Assembly (NCBI RefSeq): GCF_003130705.1
Contig: NZ_CP021355.1
Location: 124,001-188,000, forward strand
DNA from: Rhodococcus oxybenzonivorans
GTDB lineage: Bacteria > Actinomycetota > Actinomycetes > Mycobacteriales > Mycobacteriaceae
Length of the DNA: 64,000 nucleotides
Reading direction: 5' to 3'
In this document: piece by piece, positions 19,158 through 29,443 of the stretch
How the letters are laid out: every line of letters begins with the position of its first letter
Position numbering within the stretch: the stretch's first letter is position 1
Notes under the pieces: generated by a model
Seen by the model: only the letters and a program-made list of their open reading frames with translations
Database searches by the model: none
Told to the model about the DNA's origin: nothing
Program-made: the position numbers and the translations under genes

Positions 19158-19644
19158 CTAGCTGCTCTGGAAGAAATCGCTTCGTGCGGCATCGCAGAGA
19201 TCGCGATAGTCCATGCCGTAGACGGTCGCGGCGAAGCGAAATGTCTCGATTGCCAGCGCGAGCGGCCTGTCATCATCGTACGTTGCGCGGGCATAAGTGG
19301 TGAGTGCCTCGTATTGCTGGACTTGCTCTGTCGTTCCAGGCAATCCCGACACGATGGTGCGGCTGATTCGAGGATCCTTGTCCAGTCGTGCTCGCGCTGG
19401 CCAGTAGTCTCGTTTGTCGAGTTCGGCGGCCTGCTCGGGATCTCGGGTGCGAAGTACCCGTTCGGCAGCCCCGGCAGACTCGGCCGCGACGCGCCCCATC
19501 TGGGCGAGGAGTTGTTCGGCTTCCCCGGAGGCGACGTGCTCGGGGTGGCGGCGGCGCACGCTTTCGGCCACATGTTGGGCCAACCCACCCATCCGGCTCA
19601 GATCCGCTACCAGATATACACCCGTGATGACCTGGCGTAGGTCC
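19158..19644 (-). pseudogene. phoU-like gene, 3' part, with unrelated C-terminal tail
   Basis: Downstream half of a phosphate-signalling PhoU-like gene cut by the IS3 element. It resumes at LRQVITGVYLVADLSRMGG and is recognisable through LRTRDPEQAAELDK (to about 19412). The remaining 85 residues (RDYWPARARL ... RSDFFQSS) do not look like the rest of a PhoU repeat. The frame ends at a TAG that lies inside the CTAG target of the neighbouring insertion sequence, so that second insertion did not shorten it. The tail could come from an older fusion. Confidence 0.75.
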
Positions 19645-19695
19645 TGAATCGTCCCGAGTTTGATGCACACCTTCTTTCTTGGGAAGGTGATCCTT

Positions 19696-20010
19696 ATGCC
19701 GAATGTCTATCCAGCCGAGGTGCGGGAGAAGGCCGTGCGCCTGGTCCTCGAACACCGTGACGAGTACGCCTCGGAGTACGAGGCGATCCGTACGATCGCC
19801 GAGCGGATGTCCCTGAAGACGGAGACGGTGCGGGTGTGGGTCCGCAAGGCCGAGGCGGCGGGTGGCGGCACCCCGGCTGCGTCGGCATCGGAGGCTGAGG
19901 CCGAACTGCGGGCTTTGCGGCGGAAGAACGCCGAGCTCGAGAAGACCATCGAAATATTGAAGGCTGCAACGTCTTTCTTCGCGCGGGAGTGCGACCCGCC
20001 ACGCAAGTGA
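19696..20010 (+). CDS. IS3 OrfA (HTH protein)
   Basis: 104 residues. N-terminal helix-turn-helix (YPAEVREKAVRLVLEH ... TVRVWVRKAEAA) followed by a leucine-zipper-like coil (ELRALRRKNAELEKTIEILKA). In intact IS3 elements OrfA binds the ends and is fused to OrfB by programmed -1 frameshifting near the ATSFFA codons. I chose the ATG at 19696 (MPNVYPAEV); an earlier in-frame ATG at 19660 has no family support. Confidence 0.87.
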   Translation: MPNVYPAEVREKAVRLVLEHRDEYASEYEAIRTIAERMSLKTETVRVWVRKAEAAGGGTPAASASEAEAELRALRRKNAELEKTIEILKAATSFFARECDPPRK

Positions 20011-20968
20011 TCTGCCGGTTCATCGCCGAACACCGCGATCAGTTCGGGGTCGTACCGATCTGCCGGGTGCTCACCGAGCACGGGTGCACGATCGCCCCGA
20101 GAACCTTCTACGCCTGGCGCAGCCGGCCGTTGTCGAAACGGGCATTGTGGGACGCCACCATCACCGCGGTGCTGGCCTCCTACTACGTCGAGCGGGACGA
20201 GCACGGTCGACGCAGGCCGGAGTCGCTGTACGGCTCGTTGAAGATGTGGCCCACCTGCGCCGTCAGGGCATCGAGGTGGCCCGCTGCACCGTCGAACGGC
20301 TCATGCGCGTCAACGGGTGGCGCGGTGCCAGCAGGGCGAAGAGGGTCCGCACCACCGTGCCGGAGCCGTCGGCGCCGCGGCCGCCGGATCTGGTCGACCG
20401 GAACTTCCGGGTCGATCGGCCCGACGCGCTCTATGTCGCGGACTTCACGTACGTCCGGATGGTGTCCGGCTTCGCGTACACGGCGTTCGTCATCGATGCG
20501 TTCGCCGGCACGATCGTCGGTTGGGAGGTGTCGACGTCGAAGGAGACCGCGTTCGTGCAGCGGGCGGTGAACCAGGCCTGCACCTTGCGGACGATGCAAG
20601 GTAACCCATTGCGCGGAAACACTATTCACCACAGCGACGCGGGGTCGCAATATACGGCTCTGCGCTTCGGGGAGACCTTGTTCCTGCAGGGACTGCTGCC
20701 GTCGATCGGGTCGGTGGCCGACGCCTTCGACAACGCCCTCGCCGAGACGACGGTCGGGCTCTACAAGGCCGAGTGCATCGCCGACGACTCCCCGTTCCGC
20801 ATCGGGCCGCTACGCACCGTCAGCGACGTCGAGGAGGCCACCTCGGCGTGGGTGCACTGGTACAACACCGACCGGCTGATGCACCGCCTTGGGCGGATCC
20901 CACCCACCGAGTACGAGGCCAGGTACTACGCTGCAGAACGTGCCGATCAACCGGTCGCACACAAATAA
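19989..20968 (+). pseudogene. IS3 OrfB integrase with one-base frameshift
   Basis: DDE integrase. Catalytic residues are visible as Asp in YVADFTYV, Asp in HHSDAGSQYTA and Glu in NALAETTVGLYKAE. The frame breaks at 20246-20252: the sequence reads aagatgtggcccac, where an extra G would give the usual K-M-W-A-H-L. The upstream piece (CRFIAEHRDQFGV ... YGSLKMW) and downstream piece (HLRRQGIEVARCTVERLM) are both well kept. Either a recent mutation or a base-calling error in a G/C run; otherwise the gene is complete. Confidence 0.85.
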
Positions 20969-20998
20969 CAGTGTGTGCATCGGACCCGGGATGGTTCA

Positions 20999-21240
20999 TC
21001 CCGCGCGACCGGTGCCTGCAACGCCAGCAGCGCCAGCGCCTGCTCCTCGGACGGCACCCGCAACTGCTCGATCTGGTCGTTGAGATCGAATACCCGCTCG
21101 GCCAGCGGAAGGTCCGCGTGTACCAGGGCATCGGTGGCCACCGCGATGGCCTCCCCCGCCAGGTGACACATCATCGCCAACCGGTCGGTCAGCTCGTCGA
21201 GGCGCTCGTGAAACTTCGTCCGCATGTGCATCATCGTCAT
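20999..21240 (-). pseudogene. phoU-like gene, 5' part
   Basis: N-terminal part of the PhoU-like protein (MRTKFHERLDELTDRLAMM ... LLALQAPVARD), truncated by the IS3 insertion. PhoU proteins link phosphate transport to sensor kinases, and extra copies are often found in actinobacterial stress islands. The start is at ATG 21240 or 21225; 21240 is preceded by an AGCAGGG ribosome-like site. Original product at least 240 residues. Confidence 0.8.
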
Positions 21241-21603
21241 ACACCCTGCTGGCCCCCGCCAGCCCGGGCCAGCCATCCGCCGATCGGTTCAGGGAACCAC
21301 AGGTTCGCGATCTGCAACGGGCCGCGTTGCGGACCACCGGCGGAAAGGGGCGGTTGGACAGTCGTTTGGTCTGTTCGACTGATCATCGACCCGCGCCAGC
21401 CTCATCTGGCAGAAGTAGATTGAGCGGATGAAACGCAGCCGCGGGACAGGCGGACACAGATGACGTCGCCCGCTCAGGACTCGATTGGCACCACACGGTC
21501 GGTGAGCCGCTCGCTTCCGCTGGCCGTCGACGCCGGCGCCGTGATTGGCTACTCGAAGGCATGATCGGGCTCGCCCAACAGCGGTGTTCTCGTTGCTACC
21601 CAC
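21241..21603. other. No gene recognised
   Basis: About 360 bases between the phoU-like start and the IS30 remnant. Open frames here have no recognisable protein motif. It presumably held the phoU promoter. Nothing else seen. Confidence 0.5.
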
Positions 21604-22240
21604 ATGCCGAATTCTCGGTCGAAGTCTGACCGGCGGTGGTCGGGTGATGCGCCCAGCCAGGACCGATCAGCGTGGCCAGTCGTTCCGCGGGGGTGTCCCA
21701 CCCGAGGATCTTCCGGGGTCGATCGTTGAGTTCGGCGGCCACTTCGTCGAGGCGGGCACGGGTGTGCCGGGACAAGTCCGTGCCCTTGAGAAAATACTGT
21801 CGCAGAAGCCCATTGGTGTTCTCGTTGGTTCGTCGTTGCCAAGGTGAGTGTGGCTCGCAGAAGTACACGGGTAGGCCAGTCGCGGTGGTGAATTCGTGGT
21901 GGCGCGCCAGTTCGGTGCCATGATCCCATGTCACCGAGCGGGCAAGCTGCGTCGGGAAGGCTTGCATGGTGGCGATGAGGACGTCGCGGACGATGTCCGG
22001 GGTCCGTCCGTGAGGTAGGTCTCCCAGTGGGCCGGGCACGATCCGGTCGGCGACCTCGTCCGGACGCTGGTCGACCATCACCATCGGCGCCGTGAACCGG
22101 GGTTCCGGGTCTGGGTTTGGCGGCGCGGCCGTCGCAGGATGCGACCCGTCCGCAACAATGGTTTCTTCCCGCGAGACAAACCGCCACGGGACGGCTGGTA
22201 GATCGTTTCCGGTGCGAGATGCATGTCGGTGTGGGGGTTT
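21604..22240 (-). mobile_element. IS30-family element remnant with internal deletion
   Basis: Minus-strand pieces of an IS30 transposase. A damaged segment around 22100-22230 (HLAPETIYQ then LLRTGR and RRPRRQTQ) is followed in another frame by VDQRPDEVADRIVPG. This runs straight into LPHGRTPDIVRDVL, skipping the HWEGDLI block and about 40 residues normally present. The C-terminal half with WDHGTELARH, YFCEPHSPWQ and NENTNGLLRQYF is readable. N-terminal HTH missing. Non-functional. Confidence 0.82.
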
Positions 22241-22242
22241 GC

Positions 22243-22530
22243 AGCGTCAATCGGAAGCATCGGGGACTGCGACAACGCGTTGGCGGAGACGACAATCGGA
22301 TTGTTCAAGACCGAGGTGATGGCCAAGAACAACCCGTTCCATGTGGGGCCTTACAAGTGCATCGAGGACGTCGAATACGCGACGATGGAGTGGGTCGACT
22401 GGTTCAACGGCGGCCGACTCCACCGTCGACTCGACTACGTCACACGGCGAATACGAGGCGGCTTACTACGCTCAACAGTCGACTCTCCAACCGGAGCCGT
22501 CACCAGCAATAGGAGCGACAAGAAATCCGG
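22243..22530 (+). mobile_element. IS3 OrfB C-terminal fragment
   Basis: Plus-strand fragment of a second IS3 integrase, different from the complete copy at 19645. It includes CDNALAETTIGLFKTE (catalytic Glu), NPFHVGPYK and VDWFNGGRLHRRL. The frame changes near 22435, after which EYEAAYYAQQ follows. It abuts the IS30 remnant head to head, suggesting nested insertion followed by deletion. Confidence 0.82.
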
Positions 22531-22617
22531 CACGGTTCAGTGACCTTCGGGGCGGTCACCCGGTACTGGCTCCCGTCGACGCCCGCTTCGGGCGGTGTCC
22601 GCTCTTCGAATCGTCGT

Positions 22618-23631
22618 TCAGCTGGCGGGTCGGTCTGTCACGGTGACCGAAATCTGCTGGGTCTCGCCGCCGCGGAGCACGGTCAGGTCGACTCGATCGC
22701 CCGGATCAACGGCACGGAGCGCCGCGATGAAGTCCTCCGCCGACTCGGTGTCGTGACCGTTGACCGCGGTGATGACATCGCCGGGCCGGATACCCGCCGT
22801 CGCAGCCGGACCGAGCGGGACAACCTCGAGGACGACGACACCGCTGGTGCGGTCGACCGCCAATTGTTCGGCGATCTGCGGGGTCAGCGTGCCTGGCTGA
22901 ATGCCGACGTACGCATGCTGGGCGGTTCCGGAGGCCAGCAGCTGATCCGCGACATCGACGACATCCGCCGCGGGGATGGCGAAACCCAGAGCCACCGCAC
23001 CCGCCGACGGGGGAATGTAGGCCTGGCTCATCCCCACGACCCGCCCTTGTCCGTCGATCAGCGCACCCCCGGAGTTACCCGGCGAGATCGCAGCGTCGGT
23101 CTGGATCAGGTCGACCAGCGGCGCCCCGGTGGAGGCCGACCCGGGGATCTGGCGGTGCAGTCCGGAGATGATGCCCGAGGTGACCGTGTCCTCGAATCCC
23201 AGCGGGCTGCCCATGACCACCGCGAGCGCGCCGACCTCCGGCAGCGCTGTCTCGAACGTCGCCGCAGTCAGACCCGTGCGGTCCGCGTGAAGGACCGCGA
23301 CATCGGCCACCCGATCGACGGCCCGCACGTTCGCAGACACCTGTTGCCCGTCCGCGAAGGCCACGCTCACCTGCCGGGCACCCTCGACCACGTGGGCATT
23401 GGTGAGGATGGTGCCGTCGGCTTTGTAGACGATGCCGCTGCCCACACCGGACCCGGTGAGCACGGTGACGACCGAGGCCTCCACCTGCCGGACCAGTGCC
23501 GGCAGGTCCACGGCGGGCGCGGCGGCGGGGGTCGAGGTGGTGGGAGCCGAGCCGCCGCATCCCGCGAGGAGGACCACGATCGCGACCAGCGGCGCCCAGA
23601 TCGAGGAGCGTACGGTCGACGGCACCTGCAT
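22618..23631 (-). CDS. HtrA/DegP-like serine protease lipoprotein
   Basis: Trypsin-like S1C protease with one PDZ domain, 337 residues. The lipobox LLAGC (Cys25) predicts a membrane-anchored extracytoplasmic protein. The catalytic triad is visible as His in NAHVV, Asp in VADVAVL and Ser in PGNSGGAL. The PDZ domain covers about residues 235-330 (GIRPGDVITAVNG). I chose the ATG at 23631 (MQVPST), which has a GGAGG ribosome site, over an upstream start at 23667. Likely removes misfolded envelope proteins. It is intact, unlike much of the surrounding island. Confidence 0.9.
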   Translation of the reverse strand: MQVPSTVRSSIWAPLVAIVVLLAGCGGSAPTTSTPAAAPAVDLPALVRQVEASVVTVLTGSGVGSGIVYKADGTILTNAHVVEGARQVSVAFADGQQVSANVRAVDRVADVAVLHADRTGLTAATFETALPEVGALAVVMGSPLGFEDTVTSGIISGLHRQIPGSASTGAPLVDLIQTDAAISPGNSGGALIDGQGRVVGMSQAYIPPSAGAVALGFAIPAADVVDVADQLLASGTAQHAYVGIQPGTLTPQIAEQLAVDRTSGVVVLEVVPLGPAATAGIRPGDVITAVNGHDTESAEDFIAALRAVDPGDRVDLTVLRGGETQQISVTVTDRPAS

Positions 23632-24579
23632 CAGCGACCGCCTCCGTGAGGAATCGGTCTCATACAAGTACCTGCCGCCAGCGGGCCCACCAGATCAACA
23701 TACCCTGGCGCCGCCCATGGTCGGCGACTCCCGACCCGCGACGAATACCCATCGCCAATCGACATCGACGACCGCAGTGCACATGTCTCCACTACTGCGA
23801 GCCAAGCCGCTCCGTATCATATGGCGCTACTGGTAGTTTCAAACCCACTAACCTTGGACGCGACCGATTCGGGCGCCGTCCAGCGGAATCCGGTCTGGAT
23901 GGATCCAATGGATGGATAAACCGACAGTCGGAAAATGAATTTCGCCGCTGGTTCGCTTCTGCACCAGGAACTTATGGTTCCATCACCGAGCACCTGCCGG
24001 TACGTGAGGAATGAAGGACCTGGTCGAGGCAGCGGCACCTGTCAGGTCCGTGGGGATTCACGATTCTCGGGCGCCGATGCGGGGCGAACCGGTCACGGTC
24101 CGCTCGTCTTCGCAACCACATCCTTGGCCGGCATGTGAGTCTCCATCTCGCACGACCGTGCCCTTGCCTTGGATCGCTACGAAGGCTGATGGCCGTTTTG
24201 CCCGCCGCGTTGTGCACGAGCCGGACGAACGCACAGAAAAGGTGGGATCCCACTACCCCCGACGGCCGTGTTGGGCTGATGGGATCCGGTCCTGACCGAG
24301 TGCAGTCGGGTCGAAAGGTCACCGTACGCGCGCTCGCGGCGTCCGGGCTCATTTGTTGCGCGGCGTGTCCGACACGGCGGGCGACTCGAACGTCTTGGGC
24401 GCCATGCAAGCCTGTTTGCGCGTACATGAAATGCGGATTCGGCAGGAGGCATGGGCTACGTGACCTTGACGCTCCCGGTGAAGAAGAACGGGGCCATATT
24501 TCCGAAGCATTAATTGATCCCAGTCCGCTCGATTAGACCGGGCCATGTATCGATCCGACGCGGACTGGAGGACGAGCAC
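23632..24579. other. No gene recognised
   Basis: About 950 bases between the protease and the small HhH-like gene. Open frames exist on both strands but none shows a known motif. The stretch looks more AT-balanced around 23820-23990. Promoters of the flanking genes must lie here. Confidence 0.45.
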
Positions 24580-24822
24580 ATGGCAGGTATCGCGTCGAAC
24601 TTCGACAAGGCCTACGAGACCCTTTCGGTCGACGAGCTCGCGCAGGCCCCGATCGCCGCGCTTCAGGGTGTGAGCGAATCCGACGCCGAACACCTCGAGG
24701 CCGCCTTCAACATCAAGACGGTGGCGGATTTGGGCAACAACAAAGTCCTTCCTCTGGGCGCAGGCCGTCGCCGACCTGGCGGAATTAAGGGCACCACCAG
24801 ACTGCGGGGGTATTTCGTTTGA
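24580..24822 (+). CDS. Small helix-hairpin-helix-like protein, probably frameshifted
   Basis: 80 residues from ATG 24580, preceded by a strong GGAGGA site. The core APIAALQGVSESDAEHL and NIKTVADLG resembles the DUF4332/HhH type of small protein. After NNK the reading frame turns into a basic tail. One base of shift at about 24745 would instead give FLWAQAVADLAEL, which fits this protein type better, so the 3' end is probably frameshifted. Function unknown; it sits among dormancy genes. Confidence 0.6.
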   Translation: MAGIASNFDKAYETLSVDELAQAPIAALQGVSESDAEHLEAAFNIKTVADLGNNKVLPLGAGRRRPGGIKGTTRLRGYFV

Positions 24823-25006
24823 TGAGTACCACCCCGCTCCCTGCGAAGGTGTTGTGTCCGCCGGTCGATTCAGCCTCGGTCGCCGACGCAGAAACACGTC
24901 GCAGACCGAACCATGCTCAGCACCAGCCATGTTCGCGATGTACGTGCGGCCAGAGCCGGTCGGTTGTCGCGGCGTCGGACGAACCGGATTGGCCGGATCC
25001 ACTTCC

Positions 25007-26978
25007 CTACACGTCGATTCGGGAACCCATGATCACCGTCCGCTCCCCTGGCAGGCGGAAGTACTCGGCAGCGTCGCCCGTGATGTAGGAGGCGGCGATG
25101 AACAAGTGCTTGCGCCATGTTGCCATCGTCGGTGCCGTCCCCATCGCCAGCTCGATCTTCGACAGGAAATAGGACGCATCCTCGATCGCGATCGGCCCCT
25201 CGGTGTCGGCGGGGTCGAGCAGGCGCAGCGCGTCCGGAATGTTCGGCGTTTCCATGTACCCGAAATACGCTGTCACGAGGACGATCCCGTCTTCGGCATA
25301 GCCGAGAGCGTCGACCTCCGTCCGTTCCGTGTCCGGTACGCGCGGCACCGGCAGCGTGTCGATCGACAGGATCACCACGTGTTCGTGCAGCACGCGGTTG
25401 TGTTCGACATTGGCCCGCATCGCCAACGGCGCGGTCTGCTTCCCGCGGTTGAGGAACACCGCAGTGCCGGGGGCCGCAGCAGCGGCGGCCGACAATCGTG
25501 CAGCTGGTCGACGAACGCGCGCAGTGGTCCTTCCGCCTGTCCCCGCGCGCGTGTGAGGATGTCCCGGCCGCGCTGCCAGGTGGTCATCACCGTGAACGCC
25601 GTGAGCCCGATCAGCAACGGCAGCCACGCCCCGTGCACCAGTTTGGTCAAGTTCGCCGCCAGAAACAGCAGATCGACCACCAGCAGACAGCCGGCGCCGA
25701 TCACGACCAGCCACAACGGCGTGCCCCACTTGGTGCGGGCGACGTAGAAGAACAGCAGCGTCGTGATCGTGATCGTCGCGGTCACCGCCATGCCGAACGC
25801 GTACGCCAATGCCGCCGAACTGCGGAAGGCGAACACCAGCGTGAGCACCGACACCATCAGCACCCAGTTGATCCACGGAACGTAGATCTGACCGATCCTC
25901 GACTCCGAGGTGTGCACCACCCGCAACCTCGGCAGGTAACCGAGCCTCGCCGCCTGCGACGCCACCGAGTAGGCGCCGGTGATCACCGCCTGGGAGGCGA
26001 TCACCGTCGCAGCGGTGGCCAGTAGCACCATCGGCAACCGCGCCCAGCCCGGGGCGAGCCGGAAGAACGGGCTTCCCACCGCGCCCTGGTCACCGAGAAG
26101 CAGCGCACCCTGGCCGAGGTAGCTCAGTACGCACGCCGGCAAAACCAGCAGCAGCCAGCCCTGGGTGATCGCCGGCCGTCCGAAATGGCCCATATCGGCA
26201 TACAGCGCCTCGCACCGGTGACCGCGAGAACGACCGCGGTTAACGCGAAGAACGCGATGCCGAAGTGCCCGAACATGAAGTTCAGCGCATACGTCGGCGA
26301 GAGCGCCCGAAGGATTTCCGGATGTCGGGCAATGCCGGTCACACCGCACGCACCGATCGACACGAACCAGACGAACATCACCGGCCCGAACAACCGACCG
26401 ACCGCCGCCGTGCCGCGCCGCTGCACGGAGAACAATCCCACGATGATCACCGCCGTGATCGGCACGATCAGCTCCTCCAGTCCCGGTTGGACGACCTTCA
26501 GGCCTTCCACCGCGGACAGCACGGAAATCGCGGGTGTGATCACGCTGTCGCCGAAGAACAGCGCGGCGCCGAAGACACCGAGACCGGCCAACACCGCGGT
26601 CACGCGACGGCCTCCCGCGCCACCGCGGCGCCGCAGCAGCGTGATCAGGGCCATGATCCCGCCCTCGCCGTCGTTGTCGACGCGCATCACCAACAGAACG
26701 TAGGTCACGGTGACGATGATCATCACCGACCAGAAGATCAGCGACACGACGCCGTAGACGTTGTTCGTGCTGATCGGCACCGGGTGCGGGTCCTTCGGGT
26801 TGAACACCGTCTGGATGGTGTAGATCGGGCTGGTCCCGATGTCACCGAACACGACACCGAGAGCCCCAACCACCACGGCGGCCCGAAACGTTTCCCGACC
26901 GTCCACCGCACGAACCGGCGGACTACCTCCGGACTCAGTGGCCACGGTGTGCTCCTCGTCTGCAGGTCCGGCTCCCAT
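25007..26978 (-). pseudogene. kup: Kup-type potassium uptake transporter, two frameshifts
   Basis: KUP/HAK family potassium:proton symporter. N-terminal GVVFGDIGTSPIYT and the following about 12 membrane segments are recognisable across three frames. The first break is near 26209-26214 (TGA|EALYADMGHF); the second is near 25476-25495, before PGTAVFLNRGK. The C-terminal cytoplasmic domain ends at VIMGSRIDV. Each break is corrected by one base. The start is ATG 26978, or better GTG 26945, which has a GAGGAG site. As given, full-length protein cannot be made. Confidence 0.85.
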
Positions 26979-27964
26979 TGTCGTCCCGGACGCGCTAACC
27001 GCGGAATATCGAGCACCTCTCCCTGCGCGTCGCGGAAGCCAGGCACGCGCACAGCGCGCGAACTGGTGGAGTTGTCCGGCACACAGTCCCACTCAGCTCA
27101 CCTCGGCCGCCCAGGCGATCACCGCCTTCGACACCGGTTTGCCCGAACGCGGGGCATTCAGGACAGCGCCTCGTCTTCACGGTCGCTGACATCCACCACC
27201 ACGCGGTCACCGCGGGGGCGGCCTCGAACATGACCATGACGCCGGCAAACCGATCCCTGTGCCGCGCGTATACGCGGCAAGCATGTCCTCGACGCGCGGA
27301 TCGCCGGCGGCCCGATCTCGGGTGCGGTCGAACAGCGCCGCGAGGGGACGCTCCCCGGGAGCCGGTCGTGAGCCCGCTACCGGGGCACTGCATCCAAGCT
27401 GATGACCACGAACGTTTTTCAACGCGAGATTGATGCGTGCTCAGAGATCGGTCGCGAGTCACTCCAGGTGCCACCGCCACCACCGTGGGCCACGTCCGGA
27501 CACTTGTGTCTCGCGGCTACTCGTCCAGGACTGCCAATGACCAGCACCAGCCGGGCACGTTTCACGGGCTACCGCGGTGTTCGCGAGGTAGGGACGTTCC
27601 GTGCGCGCTCAAAGCGAAGCCAAGGAAAGTGCAGTCGCCGGTTGTCCTGCTGACCGCCGGCGGCGGAGTGGCCTTGCCCACCGTCTGCGCAGCTCCGCAC
27701 TTCGGTGGTAGGACGGGCGGTGACGCCATGCAGCCTCGATCAGCAGCCGGGTGTTAACGGACTTGGTGATCGACTCCGGGACACGCACTGTGCCGAAAGA
27801 GTGTTGGGCAATCCGAGTAAAGTACCGATGGCGCACCCGGTCAGCCGCTGCCAATCCCCGATCTCCACGGCCAGCCAGAACGCGGTCAGGGTGGAGATCC
27901 CGCGCGCGGGTAGGTGCTGCCGAGCACTACCTGCGTGATCACCTGCGGGTTTAGGATTTCTTGC
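26979..27964. other. No confident gene (possible decayed ORF on minus strand)
   Basis: Nearly 1 kb between kup and the permease. On the minus strand, 27110-27420 has fragments that look coding when frames are joined (GERPLAALFDRTRD, DPRVEDMLAAYTRG, RVVVDVSDREDEA), but I do not recognise the family. The rest shows nothing supportable. Confidence 0.4.
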
Positions 27965-29443
27965 ATGGCACATGCGACTGGCGACCCGGGCGCCGCCGGT
28001 AAGCGCGGTGAACTCAAACGGGTTCTGGGGCCCGGGTTGCTACTCTTCTTCATTGTCGGCGACATTCTCGGTGCGGGGGTCTACGCGGTCACCGGAAGCA
28101 TGATCGAGAACGTTGGCGGAATGGCCTGGCTTCCGTTTATTCTCGCGTTCATCATTGCAACGCTGACTGCCTTCTCCTACCTCGAACTCGTCACGAAATA
28201 CCCCCAGGCCGCCGGCGCCGCCCTGTACGCGCACAAGGCTTTCGGCATCCATATCGTCACGTTCATTGTTGCGTTCGCCGTCATCTGCTCGGGCATTACG
28301 AGTGCGTCGACGTCATCGAACGTCGTCGCAGGTAACCTACTAGCCGGGCCGCACGAAACATTCAGTGATGCAGAGGGAGTGGGCTGGTTCGACATTCCGA
28401 CCGGGGATACCGCACAACTCGTCGTCGCGCTGCTCTTCATGAGCCTGCTCGCTGTGATCAACCTCCGTGGCGTCGGCGAATCCGTGAAGTTGAACGTGGT
28501 ATTGACCCTCATCGAGATGACCGCGCTCGCAGTCGTCATCGTCATCGGCCTCGTCGCGGCCGGCAGCGGCAGCGCCGAAGGCGACATCGGGAATCTGGTG
28601 GTATTCGAGGACCCGAACGAGAAGGGATGGTTCCTCGCGGTCACGGTTGCGACCGCCATCGCCTTCTTCGCCATGGTCGGATTCGAGGACTCGGTGAACA
28701 TGGTCGAGGAGACAAAGAACCCCGAACGCATCTTTCCCAAGATGATGCTCACCGGTCTCGGAGTCACCTGTTTGATCTACATCCTGGTCGTTGTCGCGGT
28801 CATCGCCGTGCTCCCGCTGGACTACGACTCCGGAAGTGAGGGGATCCCGTTGCACGTGGTCCGGCTCGGGGCACCCGGGCTGCCGATCGATGAGATCTTT
28901 CCCTATCTGACGGTGTTCGCGGTCGCGAACACCGCACTCATCAACATGCTGATGGCGAGTCGACTGATCTACGGGCTGGCGAAGCAGCAGGTGCTCCCGG
29001 GTGTACTCGGGTTCGTCCTGCCGGCGCGCCGCTCGCCCTGGGCGGCCATCGTGTTCACGACAAGCATGACTCTTGTGCTCATCGTCGTGGTCAACCAGAT
29101 GTCCGGGAATTCGGTGGTCGGCGCCCTGTCAGGGACGACCGGGCTGTTGTTATTGTTCGTATTCGCGGTCGTGAACATAGCGTGCCTCGTGCTCAAACGG
29201 CGGGCGGACAAAACGTTCTTCCGCGCTCCCGTCTGGGTGCCGGTTATCGCGGCGGTGCTGTGTCTTTTCCTCGCCGGACCGTGGGCACGTACCGAGGAGC
29301 AGATGATCCAATACCGGATCGCCGGAGTGATGCTGGTCGTCGGCATCGTGCTGTGGGCGATCATCTTCGTGATCAACAAGCGCAGCGGGCTCGACACGAA
29401 ATTCTCCGACATCGACCACCTGGCCGCGGACGAGGGAGCCTGA
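27965..29443 (+). CDS. APC-family amino acid permease
   Basis: 492-residue amino acid/polyamine/organocation transporter with about 12 predicted membrane segments. The N-terminal GPGLLLFFIVGDILGAGVY matches the family's TM1 substrate-binding region, with conserved TM2-3 features (AFSYLELVTKYPQAAGA). Charged loops such as EDPNEKGW lie between segments. ATG 27965 follows a weak AGGA site. Substrate cannot be inferred. The gene is intact inside an otherwise eroded region. Confidence 0.85.
   Translation: MAHATGDPGAAGKRGELKRVLGPGLLLFFIVGDILGAGVYAVTGSMIENVGGMAWLPFILAFIIATLTAFSYLELVTKYPQAAGAALYAHKAFGIHIVTFIVAFAVICSGITSASTSSNVVAGNLLAGPHETFSDAEGVGWFDIPTGDTAQLVVALLFMSLLAVINLRGVGESVKLNVVLTLIEMTALAVVIVIGLVAAGSGSAEGDIGNLVVFEDPNEKGWFLAVTVATAIAFFAMVGFEDSVNMVEETKNPERIFPKMMLTGLGVTCLIYILVVVAVIAVLPLDYDSGSEGIPLHVVRLGAPGLPIDEIFPYLTVFAVANTALINMLMASRLIYGLAKQQVLPGVLGFVLPARRSPWAAIVFTTSMTLVLIVVVNQMSGNSVVGALSGTTGLLLLFVFAVVNIACLVLKRRADKTFFRAPVWVPVIAAVLCLFLAGPWARTEEQMIQYRIAGVMLVVGIVLWAIIFVINKRSGLDTKFSDIDHLAADEGA

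Larger units (their letters stand above)
19645..20998 (+). mobile_element. IS3-family element inserted in phoU
   Basis: 1354 bases. Ends match as imperfect inverted repeats of the form TGAAYCRTCCCG followed by RGTYYGATGCACAC. The target duplication is TCC at 19642-19644 and 20999-21001. Removing the element and one TCC rejoins the phoU-like gene in frame as V-A-R-D-L-R-Q. Contains orfA and a frameshifted orfB on the plus strand, opposite to phoU. Confidence 0.93.

Noticed and set aside
22540..23649. 369-codon plus-strand frame
   Set aside because: Antisense to the HtrA-like protease, which has signal, triad and PDZ domain.
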